From assembly GCF_000148645.1 (NCBI RefSeq), contig NC_014541.1, positions 434,001 through 498,000 on the forward strand: a DNA stretch of 64,000 bases, in the 5' to 3' direction. The notes beneath the pieces were generated by a model, which made no database searches, was not told where the DNA came from, and was given only the letters and a program-made list of their open reading frames with translations. Numbering within the stretch: the stretch's first letter is position 1; the number at the start of each line of letters is the position of its first letter. This DNA is from Ferrimonas balearica DSM 9799 (lineage in GTDB: Bacteria; Pseudomonadota; Gammaproteobacteria; Enterobacterales; Shewanellaceae). The translations under genes and the position numbers were made by a program. Of the stretch, positions 17,657 to 26,144 are shown piece after piece.

Positions 17657-17881
17657 TTATCTGGGGGTGTGTTGCTGAGCGAATACACTGCGGACATGCG
17701 ATAAAAAGTCGGATTCCGACATCTGCCCTTGGCTGTAGGCGAACGCACTCTCAACGAGGTTTCGCATCCCAAGTAGATCGCCAGTTTTCGCTTCTAACCG
17801 GGAACGAAGCTTTTGGTCGTGGCCCGGTCTGAATTTACCGCCCGCGGTATATTCACCGCAGCCGCATTCACAGCTTTTCAT
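17657..17881 (-). CDS. Small Cys-rich zinc-knuckle-like protein (74 aa) between purH and purD
   Basis: The ATG at 17881 has a very strong AAGGAGGG 6 bp upstream. The N-terminus CECGCGEYTAGGKFRPGHDQ contains four Cys and a PGHD motif of a small probable zinc-binding module, seen in assorted small bacterial and phage proteins; the rest is a charged helical tail. Not assigned to a pathway. It interrupts the otherwise conserved purH-purD pair, with 20 bp to purD. The open frame upstream to 18031 lacks a convincing start. Confidence 0.65.
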   Translation of the reverse strand: MKSCECGCGEYTAGGKFRPGHDQKLRSRLEAKTGDLLGMRNLVESAFAYSQGQMSESDFLSHVRSVFAQQHTPR

Positions 17882-18049
17882 CACACCCTCCTTGGATTTG
17901 CCAACGTTACCTCTAAGCGCCGAGAAAACCGATGAAGTGCTAGGAGGAGAGCTCCACAGACCCCGCAGTTTGCTGCTGCAAATGAGGAGGTCGAGGAAGC
18001 TCTCCGACACCGCAATTCGCGGTTTTATCAAGCGTCAGACAACGAAGTA

Positions 18050-19642
18050 TTAATGTTTGAAATGGCGCATGTTGGTGAAGATCATCACCATGCCATGCTC
18101 ATCCGCTGCATCGATCACTTCCTGATCACGCATCGACCCACCCGGCTGAATCACACAGCTGATGCCCGCTTCTGCGGCGGCATCGATGCCATCACGGAAC
18201 GGGAAGAAGGCGTCAGACGCCATGACGGAACCCGGTACGGTCAGGCCCTCGTCGGCGGCCTTAATGCCAGCGATTTTGGCGGAGTAAACGCGGCTCATCT
18301 GGCCGGCGCCCACGCCCACGGTCATGCCATCTTTGGCGTACACGATGGCGTTGGACTTCACGTACTTGGCGACCTTCCAGCAGAACATCAGGTCCTGCAG
18401 CTGCTCAGCGGTGGGCTGACGCTTGGACACCACCTTGATGTCGTCCAGACCCACCATGCCCTGGTCGCGGTCCTGCACCAGCAGGCCACCGTTGACGCGC
18501 TTGGTGTCGAACTCTGTGGTTTTGCTCTCCCACTGACCGCAGGCCAGCAGGCGCACGTTCTTCTTGTCGGCCACGATCGCCTTGGCATCGGCGGAGATGC
18601 TCGGGGCGATGATCACTTCCACAAACTGACGATCCACGATCGCTTTGGCGGTGTCGCCGTCCAGCTCGCGGTTAAAGGCGATGATGCCGCCGAACGCGGA
18701 GGTCGGGTCGGTTTTGAAGGCGCGGTCATAGGCGTCGAGGATGTTGTCGCCCAGGGCCACACCACAGGGGTTGGCGTGCTTGACGATAACGCAGGCCGGA
18801 ACGTCAAACTCTTTGACACACTCCAGCGCTGCATCGGTGTCGGCGATGTTGTTGTAGGAGAGGGCTTTACCCTGCAGCTGCACGGCGGTGGCCACAGACG
18901 CTTCCTGCACGTTCTTCTCGACGTAGAAAGCGGCACGCTGGTGGCTGTTCTCGCCGTAGCGCATGTCCTGCTTCTTGATGAACTGCTGGTTGAAGGTGCG
19001 GGGGAATACCGATTCCTCGTCGCCCTCTTTGTTGTCGCCGTAGCTCGGTACCATGGTGCCGAAGTAGTTGGCGATCATGCCGTCGTAGGCGGCAGTGTGT
19101 TCGAAGGCGGCGATGGCCAGGTCGAAGCGGGTCTGGAAGGTGAGGGAGCCTTCACCGGCGTCCATCTCGGTGATAACGCGGTCATAGTCGTGGGCGTTGA
19201 CCACGATGGCCACGTCTTTGTGGTTCTTGGCGGCGGAGCGCACCATGGTGGGGCCACCGATGTCGATGTTCTCTACGGCGTCTTCCAGGGTGCAGCCCGC
19301 TTTGGCGACGGTCTGGGCGAAGGGGTAGAGGTTAACCACAACCATATCGATCGGCTTGATGCCGTGGCTGTCCATTACGGCATCGTCCTGCTCGCGACGG
19401 CCCAGGATGCCACCGTGAACTTTGGGGTGCAGGGTTTTGACGCGGCCATCCATCATCTCGGGGAAGCAGGTGTAATCGGACACTTCAGTGACGTTCAGGC
19501 CAGAGTCGGCCAGCAGGCGGGCGGTGCCGCCGGTGGAGAGGAGTTCTACGCCACGCTCAGAGAGGGCGCGGGCAAACTCGACGATGCCGGTTTTGTCGGA
19601 GACACTCAGCAGGGCTCGACGGATCGGGCGGGGTGCGTTCAT
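18050..19642 (-). CDS. purH: Bifunctional AICAR transformylase / IMP cyclohydrolase
   Basis: 530 residues from [20 protein letters not shown], matching E. coli PurH (529) almost end to end. The IMP cyclohydrolase domain is N-terminal ([30 protein letters not shown]); the AICAR transformylase domain holds KHANPCGVA and the C-terminal [12 protein letters not shown] and [10 protein letters not shown]. These are the last two steps to IMP. The frame is open for 46 more codons upstream but that stretch is leader, not conserved protein. A PurR-like operator lies in its promoter. Confidence 0.97.
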   Translation of the reverse strand: MNAPRPIRRALLSVSDKTGIVEFARALSERGVELLSTGGTARLLADSGLNVTEVSDYTCFPEMMDGRVKTLHPKVHGGILGRREQDDAVMDSHGIKPIDMVVVNLYPFAQTVAKAGCTLEDAVENIDIGGPTMVRSAAKNHKDVAIVVNAHDYDRVITEMDAGEGSLTFQTRFDLAIAAFEHTAAYDGMIANYFGTMVPSYGDNKEGDEESVFPRTFNQQFIKKQDMRYGENSHQRAAFYVEKNVQEASVATAVQLQGKALSYNNIADTDAALECVKEFDVPACVIVKHANPCGVALGDNILDAYDRAFKTDPTSAFGGIIAFNRELDGDTAKAIVDRQFVEVIIAPSISADAKAIVADKKNVRLLACGQWESKTTEFDTKRVNGGLLVQDRDQGMVGLDDIKVVSKRQPTAEQLQDLMFCWKVAKYVKSNAIVYAKDGMTVGVGAGQMSRVYSAKIAGIKAADEGLTVPGSVMASDAFFPFRDGIDAAAEAGISCVIQPGGSMRDQEVIDAADEHGMVMIFTNMRHFKH

Positions 19643-19719
19643 AGGGTACAGAGTCCTTTTGGCGGTATGGCCATTCGCCCCGGACAAGCCGGATTGATGG
19701 CGCTTTATTATGTTGAAGA

Positions 19720-19804
19720 TATTTCGCCAAGCCGATTGAGCCTTGTCGGACTCAAATGAACCAACCTTGTTCACGATCAAGGTCGGCTAGCGCTTGGCGA
19801 AATA
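19720..19804. repeat. Long-range inverted repeat in the purH leader
   Basis: TATTTCGCCAAGC (19720-19732) is perfectly repeated in inverted orientation as GCTTGGCGAAATA (19792-19804), 59 bp apart. Transcribed from the purH promoter, this would fold into a large stem-loop in the roughly 190-nt leader. The 19643-19990 gap otherwise contains the purH and zntR promoters. Confidence 0.55.
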
Positions 19805-19839
19805 CCCTCGTTTCTCGTCGCGCCCGCTGATGCGCGCGT

Positions 19840-19860
19840 ATTCTACGCAAAATTGTTCGC
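19840..19860 (-). promoter_or_regulatory. purH promoter -10 with overlapping PurR-like operator
   Basis: On the minus strand a TAGAAT -10 hexamer (19845-19840) is directly preceded by a PurR-like box. In plus orientation the box reads ACGCAAAATTGTTCGC (19845-19860), agreeing at 12 of 16 positions with the E. coli PurR consensus. The overlap with the promoter spacer fits purine repression of purHD. Confidence 0.5.
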
Positions 19861-19929
19861 CAGATCAGCGCCGATTCCCGAGCCATCGCTATTTTTTCTG
19901 CATCGATTGTCGTTATCGCGCTTTTTCCT

Positions 19930-19961
19930 TTGACCTTTGACCAAACTCCAAGGTTTATACT
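19930..19961 (+). promoter_or_regulatory. MerR-type metal-responsive promoter of zntR
   Basis: TTGACC (19930-19935) and TATACT (19956-19961) are separated by 20 bp, longer than the usual 17, as in MerR-family promoters. A near-perfect dyad CCTTTGA-N6-TCCAAGG (19934-19953) fills the spacer, the expected ZntR binding position. The operon is therefore probably autoregulated by metal. Confidence 0.75.
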
Positions 19962-19990
19962 CGCCGGGTCAGATGGAATTTGGAGTGCGT

Positions 19991-20395
19991 ATGTATCGCA
20001 TCGGTGAACTGGCGCAGCGGTATGAGATCAAAACCGACACCCTGCGCTATTACGAAAAACATGGCCTGCTGTCCCCCAGCGGCCGCAGCGACAGTGGCTA
20101 CCGTCTCTACAACGACGATGACGAGCTTAAGCTGCGCTTTATCCTGCGCGCCAAAGCCGTGGGATTTTCCCTGGCCCAGATCCATGAACTGCTGGTGATT
20201 GAAGCCAGTCGTGCCAAATGGGCCTGCCAGGACGTGAAAAGCATCGTGGAGAAGAAAGTGGTGGAGCTGGAGCAGAAGATCGCCGAACTCAACCAGTTCC
20301 GGGATTCCCTGCAGCAACTGGCAGACGCCTGTTGCGGCGGCCCTGAAAGTGCCGAGCACTGCTCCATTCTGGATGCCCTGGAGGTTCGTCAATGA
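19991..20395 (+). CDS. zntR: MerR family metal-responsive regulator, ZntR type
   Basis: 134 residues from the ATG at 19991 (GGAG 5 bp upstream). The MerR winged helix-turn-helix is MYRIGELAQRYEIKTDTLRYYEKHGLLSP; a long coiled-coil dimerisation helix follows (VVELEQKIAELNQFRDSLQQL). The C-terminal metal loop DACCGGPESAEHCSI has the Cys-Cys/His/Cys pattern of zinc-sensing ZntR. It sits under its own MerR-type promoter and overlaps the permease gene by 4 bp, so it should activate the efflux operon when Zn (or Cd/Cu) is high. Confidence 0.9.
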   Translation: MYRIGELAQRYEIKTDTLRYYEKHGLLSPSGRSDSGYRLYNDDDELKLRFILRAKAVGFSLAQIHELLVIEASRAKWACQDVKSIVEKKVVELEQKIAELNQFRDSLQQLADACCGGPESAEHCSILDALEVRQ

Positions 20396-21714
20396 ACACC
20401 CTGACCGAACTGGCGCTGAACTTCCTCGACCTGTTCCTCGATTCTGCTCCCTGGCTGCTGCTGGGCCTGTTTATGGCGGGCATGATCAAGATGTTTGTGC
20501 CGATGAGCTGGATGCAGAAGCAGCTTGGCGGCCACGGTTTTAAACCGACGGTTAAGGCGGCCATCTTTGGCGCGCCGCTGCCGCTGTGCTCCTGTGGGGT
20601 GATTCCCGCAGCGGTTGGCCTGCGTCGCTCCGGGGCATCGAAGAGCGCCACCACCGCGTTCCTTGTGGCCACGCCGGAAACCGGGGTGGACTCGGTGTCC
20701 GTGTCCTACGTTCTGCTTGGTCCCTTTATGGCGGTGGTTCGACCCATTACCGCCGTGGTGTCCGCCATCGTGGCGGGTCTGTTGGTGGGCCGCGACCAGC
20801 ATGACGCGGAAGCCAAAGCCAAGCCGACTCCCAAATTTACCCCGGTTGCCGCCGGCGGCAGCATGATGACGGCCCCGACCATGAAGGGTGAGAGCGCCAG
20901 CTGCTGTGCCAGCAAAGCGGCGGCACCGGCGGTTAAGGCTCAGAGCAGCTGCTGCTCAAGCAAATCCGAGGTGAAAGCCGAGAGTGCCGGTTGCTGCGGC
21001 AGCAAGTCCGAAGTGAAGGCGGAGAGCACCAGTTGCTGTTCCAGCAAGGCGGAAGTCAAAGCCGAGGTGGCCAGTTGCTGCGCCAGCAAGCCAGCCAAGT
21101 CCGAACAGGGCGGCTGTTGCAGCAGTAAGAAAGAAGCGCCGGCGCCTGAGGGCGTGGTGGCCAAACTGGTGAATGGGGTGAACTATGCGGCGACGGATCT
21201 GGTGCGCGACACCACCCTGTGGCTGCTGGTTGGTCTGTTCTTTGCCGCCCTGGTGAACACCTTTGTACCGGCCTCGTTCCTGTCCCAGTGGGGCGACGGC
21301 ATTCTGGCCATGACCGTGATGGTGCTGGTCAGCATCCCGATGTACATCTGCGCCACCGCCTCTACGCCCATCGCCGCTGGCCTGCTGTTGGCCGGTGTCT
21401 CTCCGGGCGCTGTGCTGGTGTTTATGATGGCGGGCCCGGCCACCAACATCGCCACCCTTGGCGTGGTGCGCAACGAGCTGGGCAAGCGGGCACTGTGGGC
21501 TTACCTGACCGGGGTGATCGGCACCGCCATGCTGTTTGGCTTTGCGGTGGATTACGCGGTGGCCGAGTTTGGCTTTAAAGTGATGCCGCTGGTGGGTGAG
21601 GAGCACCGCATGTTGCCGCATTGGCTGGTGTACGGCAGTGGTGTGCTGCTGGCCATCCTGATGGTTAAGGCGATGTGGTCCAAATGGATGCCCGCCCGAA
21701 CCTCACTGGCCTGA
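20392..21714 (+). CDS. SO_0444-type Cu/Zn efflux permease with Cys-rich repeats
   Basis: 440 residues. Two homologous membrane halves (permease DUF318/ArsP-like; first half PLPLCSCGVIPAAVGLRRSGAS with a conserved CSCG, second half MYICATASTPIAAGLL) flank a hydrophilic linker of roughly 85 residues. The linker contains six CC(A/S/G)SK motifs spaced by Lys/Glu/Ala-rich spacers such as SEVKAES, i.e. a tandem metal-binding tail within the protein. Gene order zntR-permease-small secreted protein matches the Shewanella SO_0443-0445 locus. Probable role: zinc/copper export. Confidence 0.85.
   Translation: MNTLTELALNFLDLFLDSAPWLLLGLFMAGMIKMFVPMSWMQKQLGGHGFKPTVKAAIFGAPLPLCSCGVIPAAVGLRRSGASKSATTAFLVATPETGVDSVSVSYVLLGPFMAVVRPITAVVSAIVAGLLVGRDQHDAEAKAKPTPKFTPVAAGGSMMTAPTMKGESASCCASKAAAPAVKAQSSCCSSKSEVKAESAGCCGSKSEVKAESTSCCSSKAEVKAEVASCCASKPAKSEQGGCCSSKKEAPAPEGVVAKLVNGVNYAATDLVRDTTLWLLVGLFFAALVNTFVPASFLSQWGDGILAMTVMVLVSIPMYICATASTPIAAGLLLAGVSPGAVLVFMMAGPATNIATLGVVRNELGKRALWAYLTGVIGTAMLFGFAVDYAVAEFGFKVMPLVGEEHRMLPHWLVYGSGVLLAILMVKAMWSKWMPARTSLA
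20884..21130 (+). repeat. Tandem coding repeat: six CC(A/S/G)SK metal-binding motifs
   Basis: Within the permease gene, units of about 39 bp encode (S/A)EVKAE-xx-CC-x-SK. The central three units are the most regular; the first and last are diverged. Slippage or unequal recombination could change the motif number. Confidence 0.7.
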
Positions 21715-21730
21715 GCAGATAAGGGTCAAG

Positions 21731-21756
21731 ATCCGGGCGGCCATGGTCGCCCGGAT
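21731..21756. other. Perfect 9-bp hairpin between permease and SO_0445-like gene
   Basis: ATCCGGGCG pairs with CGCCCGGAT around an 8-base loop, 16 bp after the permease stop. No T-run follows, so it is more likely an mRNA stability/processing hairpin than a terminator. Confidence 0.5.
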
Positions 21757-21803
21757 GCAGTAAGCTTCTCAAACCCCCCGATTGCTCTAACAAGGAGTTT
21801 CCC

Positions 21804-22094
21804 ATGAAAGGGATTGCCCTGCTGGCCACGCTGTTGGCCGCTACCCCGGCCCTGGCCGCCGAGTCCATTGTCTATCGCTGCGGCATGGGCAATGTCGAAC
21901 GCATTATCGCGGTGCACTATCCGCACGGTGAAACCCTGCCCTGCGAAGTGCACTACAGCAAGCCGGAAGGCAGCCAGATCCTGTGGACGGCCCAGAATAC
22001 CGAAGGCTACTGTGAGCAGCGCGCTGAGAACTTTGTTGAGAAGCAGCGTGGTTGGGGCTGGCAGTGCAATAAGGAAGTGGCCAAGCCGGAGTGA
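21804..22094 (+). CDS. Small periplasmic protein, SO_0445-like, of the metal efflux operon
   Basis: 96 residues with a signal peptide (MKGIALLATLLAATPALAA) and four cysteines in the mature part (YRCGMG, LPCEVHY, GYCEQR, WQCNKE), suggesting two disulfides or a metal site. AAGGAG lies 7 bp before the ATG. Its place after zntR and the permease matches the Shewanella locus, so a periplasmic metal-handling role is inferred; the biochemical function is not known. Confidence 0.75.
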   Translation: MKGIALLATLLAATPALAAESIVYRCGMGNVERIIAVHYPHGETLPCEVHYSKPEGSQILWTAQNTEGYCEQRAENFVEKQRGWGWQCNKEVAKPE

Positions 22095-22105
22095 TCGAAC
22101 CCCAT

Positions 22106-22138
22106 AAAAAACGCCGGGCATTATGCCCGGCGTTTTTG
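22106..22138. terminator. Bidirectional terminator (metal operon / lysO)
   Basis: AAAAAACGCCGGGCA-TTA-TGCCCGGCGTTTTTGTT, a strong symmetric hairpin between convergent genes. Confidence 0.9.
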
Positions 22139-22148
22139 TTTCCTGCGC

Positions 22149-23045
22149 TTAGCCTAACGACAGGAAGAAGGGGATCAGGATCGGGCCGGCCAGACTCAGC
22201 ACAAAGCCACTGACGATGGCGATGGGCACGGTTTGCGGACCGCCGCTTTTCTGGATGATCGGCAGAGTGAAATCCATCGCCGTGGCGCCGCCGTAACCGA
22301 TGGCCGTAGCGGGTTGGCGCCGCATCATAAGGGGGATCAGGATAATGGCGATCAGTTCCCGGCAGAGGTCCGCCAGGAACGCCACTGACCCCATCGCCGG
22401 GCCCAGCTTGGCGCTGACCAGTGCCCCGGACAGAGAGTACCAGCCGGTGCCCGCCGCCAGCGCCATGCCATGGTGAATCGGCAGTTGCCATAACCAGGCG
22501 GTGGCCGCGCCAGCCAGCAGGCTGGTGCCCAGCACCGCAGCCGCAATGGCCAGGCCACGGGGGTTCAGCAGGATTTGGCGCAGGCTCATGCCGGAGGCGC
22601 GCAGCTGGATGCCGATCAACAGCAGTAACAGCATCAGGATAAGGTTAACGCCGGATTCGATATGAGCGCTGGGCTGAGGAAACAGCAGGCCAAGCATAAA
22701 GCCGGCCAATACCACCCCGGCCAGTTGCAGTGATTCCACCACCATAGCGAAGGTGCGAACTTCCCCCTCCTGTTGGCCTAAACTGAGAGGCCAGCGCTTG
22801 TCCACCAGGGGCAGGGCGGCGATGTTGGCCACCAGAGTCAGGCCAATGAGGGTGAGGGTGAGGGTCAGGATGCCGCCGATTTCACCCGCTAGGTTATCCA
22901 TGCTGCCCAATCCAACGCCCATCAGGCCGAGGATCAGGTAGATGATGGCGGTCAGGGCGCGATCGATCAACTGCAGGGTAGGTCGGTGACGCAGCGGGAT
23001 AAGGTAGCCGACCACCAACGGGGAGAGGATAACCAAAGTGTCCAC
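22149..23045 (-). CDS. lysO: Lysine exporter LysO family protein
   Basis: 298 residues, about eight to ten membrane helices, GTG start. The central GTGWYSLSGALVSAKLGP and the segment LCRELIAIILIPLMMRR are characteristic of LysO/YbjE (DUF340), as is GYGGATAMDFTLPIIQK near the C-terminus. Function in E. coli: L-lysine (and thialysine) export. No lysine riboswitch is seen in the short upstream gap. Confidence 0.9.
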   Translation of the reverse strand: MDTLVILSPLVVGYLIPLRHRPTLQLIDRALTAIIYLILGLMGVGLGSMDNLAGEIGGILTLTLTLIGLTLVANIAALPLVDKRWPLSLGQQEGEVRTFAMVVESLQLAGVVLAGFMLGLLFPQPSAHIESGVNLILMLLLLLIGIQLRASGMSLRQILLNPRGLAIAAAVLGTSLLAGAATAWLWQLPIHHGMALAAGTGWYSLSGALVSAKLGPAMGSVAFLADLCRELIAIILIPLMMRRQPATAIGYGGATAMDFTLPIIQKSGGPQTVPIAIVSGFVLSLAGPILIPFFLSLG

Positions 23046-23152
23046 GATCGAATTCCGGTGAAAAAAGGCGCGGCAAGGTTATCAAGTTGGTATACCATCC
23101 ATCAAGCTGGAAGGTTGGTGGATAACACCTTGATATTACGGTGAGGAGAATC

Positions 23153-23509
23153 ATGGGAAAGAAAGGTGCAGCAGCACTGGCGTTGGTGATGTTAGTAGCC
23201 CTGATGGGCTTTTCGGTATACCAACTCGGTGCCGGCAATCGGCTTGCCCTCTCTTTTAATGAGGCCCACGACAGTGAAGTGGTGATGTACAGTGCGGCCT
23301 GGTGTCCGGCGTGTGCAGCAACCCGCGATTACCTGACAGCCCGGGGCCAGAGTTTTGTTGAGTTGGATATGGAGAAAAATCCGGCAGCGGCCCAGGAGTT
23401 TGCCCAGTTTGGGGGACACGGTATCCCGCTGGTGCTGGCGAAAGGGGAAGTGATTCGGGGTCATCGGCCCTCGGAGCTCAACCGAATCCTGGCTCCGTTA
23501 CAGCCCTGA
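23153..23509 (+). CDS. Membrane-anchored glutaredoxin/thioredoxin-like protein
   Basis: 118 residues from the ATG at 23153 (GAGGAG 5 bp upstream). An N-terminal membrane helix (AALALVMLVALMGFSVYQLG) precedes a thioredoxin-like fold with the active site WCPAC (about residue 51), a cis-Pro at HGIPLVL and a short terminal helix. The active site probably faces the periplasm. Substrate unknown. Confidence 0.82.
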   Translation: MGKKGAAALALVMLVALMGFSVYQLGAGNRLALSFNEAHDSEVVMYSAAWCPACAATRDYLTARGQSFVELDMEKNPAAAQEFAQFGGHGIPLVLAKGEVIRGHRPSELNRILAPLQP

Positions 23510-23521
23510 ATCCCGAGGCGA

Positions 23522-23719
23522 TCAGATGCGGTCGCCGACCAGGCTCAAGACTTCAACGTCGCCGTTCAGCACGGCGACGATCACCTTGCCTTCGCGAAAG
23601 TGCTCCGGCAATTGGACCCGGCTGCCGTTCTCGGTGGCCATTCCCCGCACCACGGCCTTTTTCATCACCAATGATTCGTCGCTGTCGAAAAACAGCACGG
23701 TCACATCCCTGAGTTCCAA
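23522..23719 (-). CDS. TIGR02922 family small protein
   Basis: 65 residues; a small beta-rich protein beginning VTVLFFDSDESLVMKKAVV and ending VAVLNGDVEVLSLVGDRI, which I recognise as the TIGR02922 conserved family of Shewanella-like bacteria. GGAG is present before the ATG. Function unknown. Convergent with the thioredoxin-like gene. Confidence 0.7.
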   Translation of the reverse strand: MELRDVTVLFFDSDESLVMKKAVVRGMATENGSRVQLPEHFREGKVIVAVLNGDVEVLSLVGDRI

Positions 23720-23971
23720 TGGCGTCTCCTTGTCAAAAAAACGGCAATTGAGATTCCGCGGTTAGACGATCCGTCCCAGACCTTCTGTTATCACCAACAA
23801 AAATGCAACAAAAAGAGGGGTCTGGCGACCGGAAATGCGATCTGGTTGAGCTAATCGTGGGTGACAACCGTTTGACACTGGTTGAGTCCCGTCCACAATG
23901 CGCGCAAAATAGCGCCCCCCGTTTAAGCGGGTATAATTGCCCCCTAACCTCTCTATTCTCTGGAGTCCGTC

Positions 23972-25306
23972 TTGCAGTTTTCCCAGCTGGCGCTGGATAA
24001 GCGTCTGTTAGCCACCGTTGACCACCTGGGCTTTGCCGAGGCCACTGAGATCCAGCAAAAAGCGATCCCCACGGCGATCGCCGGTAAAGACCTGCTGGCC
24101 AGCTCGCGCACTGGTTCTGGCAAGACCCTGGCCTTCCTGCTGCCGGCGATGCAGCGCCTGATCCGCAGCAAGCCGCTGTCCAAGCGCGACCCGCGGGTGC
24201 TGATCCTGGCGCCGACCCGTGAGCTGGCCAAACAGGTATATGGCCAACTGCGTCTGGTGGTGGCCAACACCAGCTACAAATCCCTGCTGATCCTCGGTGG
24301 TGAGGACTTCAACCAGCAGAGCAAAGCGCTGGCCCGTGACCCGCACTTTGTGGTGGCGACCCCGGGACGGCTGGCGGACCACCTCGAACACGGTCACCTC
24401 TACCTGCACGGTCTGGAGATGCTGATCCTGGATGAAGCAGACCGCATGCTCGACCTCGGTTTTGCCGACCAGCTGCAGGCGATTCATAAAGCCGCAGACC
24501 ACCGCAAACGCCAGACTCTGATGTTCTCCGCCACCCTGGACCACGCCGCGGTTAACCAGTTTGGGGCTCAGCTGCTGAACAATCCGACCCGCATCCGTAT
24601 CGATTCCGAGGCCGAGATCCACAGCGACATCCATCACCGCATGCTGTTCTCTGATCACCTGGATCACAAAGAAGCGCAGCTGAAAGCGTTGCTGGAGAAG
24701 CAGGATTTCAAACAGCTGATCCTGTTTACCGCCACCCGTGGAGACACCGACAGATTGGCTGTGCTGCTGAGCGAATGGGGATACAGCACCCTGGCCCTGT
24801 CCGGTGAGCTGAACCAGACCGCCCGCAGTCAGATCATGCAGGACTTTGCCGCAGGCAAAGCCAAGATCCTGATCACCACCGATGTGGCCAGCCGGGGTCT
24901 CGACATCCCGCAGGTGTCCCACGTGGTGAACTTTGACCTGCCCAAGCACCCGGAAGAGTACGTTCACCGGGTGGGTCGTACCGGCCGTGCCGGCGCCAAG
25001 GGCGACGCGTTCTCCCTGGTGGGACCGAAAGATTGGCCCAGTTTTAAGAAGCTGGAAGCGTTCCTGCAGCAGCCGCTGGCGTTTGAAGCCATCGAAGGTC
25101 TGGAAGCCAAGTTCAAGGGACTGGTGGAGAAGCCCAAGCGTGGCCCGGCGAAAGCCAAACCCACCGCCCGCAGCGGCAAGAAAACTGGCCCGGCCAAGCG
25201 CGCGCCCGCCAAGGTGAAGCGCCCGGTAGCGGGTCTGCGTGATATCGGCGATGCGCCGATGATGGTGAAGAAGAAGCCGGTGCAGCCGGTGGACGACGAA
25301 TCCTGA
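23972..25306 (+). CDS. DEAD-box ATP-dependent RNA helicase
   Basis: 444 residues, TTG start at 23972 with GGAG about 8 bp upstream. Helicase motifs in order: Q-motif region (LGFAEATEIQQKAIP), Walker A SSRTGSGKT, PTRELAKQ, TPGRL, DEAD, SAT, then ARGxD-type TTDVASRGLDIP and HRVGRTGRAG. The C-terminal tail (from about residue 370) is Lys/Pro/Ala-rich and basic, as in RNA-chaperone type DEAD proteins (RhlE/SrmB group). Likely role in rRNA or mRNA remodelling. It is monocistronic, ending at a terminator. Confidence 0.93.
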   Translation: MQFSQLALDKRLLATVDHLGFAEATEIQQKAIPTAIAGKDLLASSRTGSGKTLAFLLPAMQRLIRSKPLSKRDPRVLILAPTRELAKQVYGQLRLVVANTSYKSLLILGGEDFNQQSKALARDPHFVVATPGRLADHLEHGHLYLHGLEMLILDEADRMLDLGFADQLQAIHKAADHRKRQTLMFSATLDHAAVNQFGAQLLNNPTRIRIDSEAEIHSDIHHRMLFSDHLDHKEAQLKALLEKQDFKQLILFTATRGDTDRLAVLLSEWGYSTLALSGELNQTARSQIMQDFAAGKAKILITTDVASRGLDIPQVSHVVNFDLPKHPEEYVHRVGRTGRAGAKGDAFSLVGPKDWPSFKKLEAFLQQPLAFEAIEGLEAKFKGLVEKPKRGPAKAKPTARSGKKTGPAKRAPAKVKRPVAGLRDIGDAPMMVKKKPVQPVDDES

Positions 25307-25311
25307 CGAAC

Positions 25312-25339
25312 AGGCCGCTCAACAGAGCGGCCTTTTTTT
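25312..25339 (+). terminator. Terminator of the DEAD-box helicase gene
   Basis: AGGCCGCTC-AACA-GAGCGGCCT followed by seven T. It directly abuts the GGAGGT ribosome-binding site of the next gene, so any readthrough would feed that gene. Confidence 0.88.
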
Positions 25340-25349
25340 GGAGGTGAGC

Positions 25350-26108
25350 ATGGCCCAGCTTGGCCGCATCTTGTTGTGGCTGGTGCTGATCTACCTGTTG
25401 CTGTGCCTGGCGATGACCCTGAGTCAGCGCCACTTACTGTACCTGCCAACGCCGAAGGCTCCGGCTTCAGTCCCGGCACTGCGCCTGGCGGGACCGGAAG
25501 GCGATCTGGTGGTGCATCCGGTGCAGCCGGGCCGGGCCAATGCGGTGTTTTACTTTGGCGGCAACGCCGAAGCGGTCTACCGCAGTGCCGACAGTCTGGC
25601 CCGGGCGCTGCCGGGCTGCACCCTCTATCTGGTGAACTATCCCGGCTATGGCGGCAGTGCCGGGCAGCCCAGCGAAGCGACCCTGACGGCGGCCGCCCTG
25701 AGTGCTTACGATCAGCTGTCATCCGGACACCAACAGCTGGCCGCGATTGGCCGCAGCCTAGGCAGTGCCGTGGCGCTGTCGTTGGCGGCCCGGCGGCCGC
25801 TGCAACGGCAGGCCCTGCTGACCCCGTTCGCCAGTCTGGAAGCCTTGGCTTATGAACACTACCCTTGGTTGCCTGCCTCCCTGTTGCTGTGGGACCGCTA
25901 CGACCTGCTGGCCCTAGCCCCAGCAGTGACCTCTCCCAGCCTGGTGCTGCTGGCGCAGCAGGACCGGGTGGTCCCCCTTGCAGCCAGTTCGCCACTGCTG
26001 AGCGCCCTGAAGGCGCCCACCATAGTCGAAGTGGCGGGCACCCATAACCGTTTTGATGCGACTGCATCCCTTGCCGCGTTCTTTCACCCCATCTGTGGCG
26101 CGCTCTGA
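25350..26108 (+). CDS. Alpha/beta hydrolase with N-terminal membrane anchor
   Basis: 252 residues from the ATG at 25350 (GGAGGT upstream). A hydrophobic helix at the N-terminus (ILLWLVLIYLLLCLAM) precedes an alpha/beta-hydrolase fold with nucleophile elbow GRSLG (about residue 133), an oxyanion-region YFGGNAE, and the probable acid and His in QQDRVVP and THNRFD. It resembles the BEM46/YfhR-type family. Substrate unknown. Confidence 0.82.
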   Translation: MAQLGRILLWLVLIYLLLCLAMTLSQRHLLYLPTPKAPASVPALRLAGPEGDLVVHPVQPGRANAVFYFGGNAEAVYRSADSLARALPGCTLYLVNYPGYGGSAGQPSEATLTAAALSAYDQLSSGHQQLAAIGRSLGSAVALSLAARRPLQRQALLTPFASLEALAYEHYPWLPASLLLWDRYDLLALAPAVTSPSLVLLAQQDRVVPLAASSPLLSALKAPTIVEVAGTHNRFDATASLAAFFHPICGAL

Positions 26109-26144
26109 TAGAGTGCCGCCTTTGCCCAGAGCGGAGAGAGCAGG

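Noticed and set aside
18053-19759. 568-codon plus-strand frame opposite purH
   Set aside because: Antisense shadow of a well-conserved PurH in GC-rich DNA; the product is His/Val-rich with no recognisable features.
19643-19780. 46-codon N-terminal extension of PurH
   Set aside because: Known PurH proteins begin at the internal Met (19642); the extension is non-conserved and overlaps the leader inverted repeat.
23046-23152. Possible lysine riboswitch upstream of lysO
   Set aside because: The gap is too short for the L-box and no matching helices are visible.
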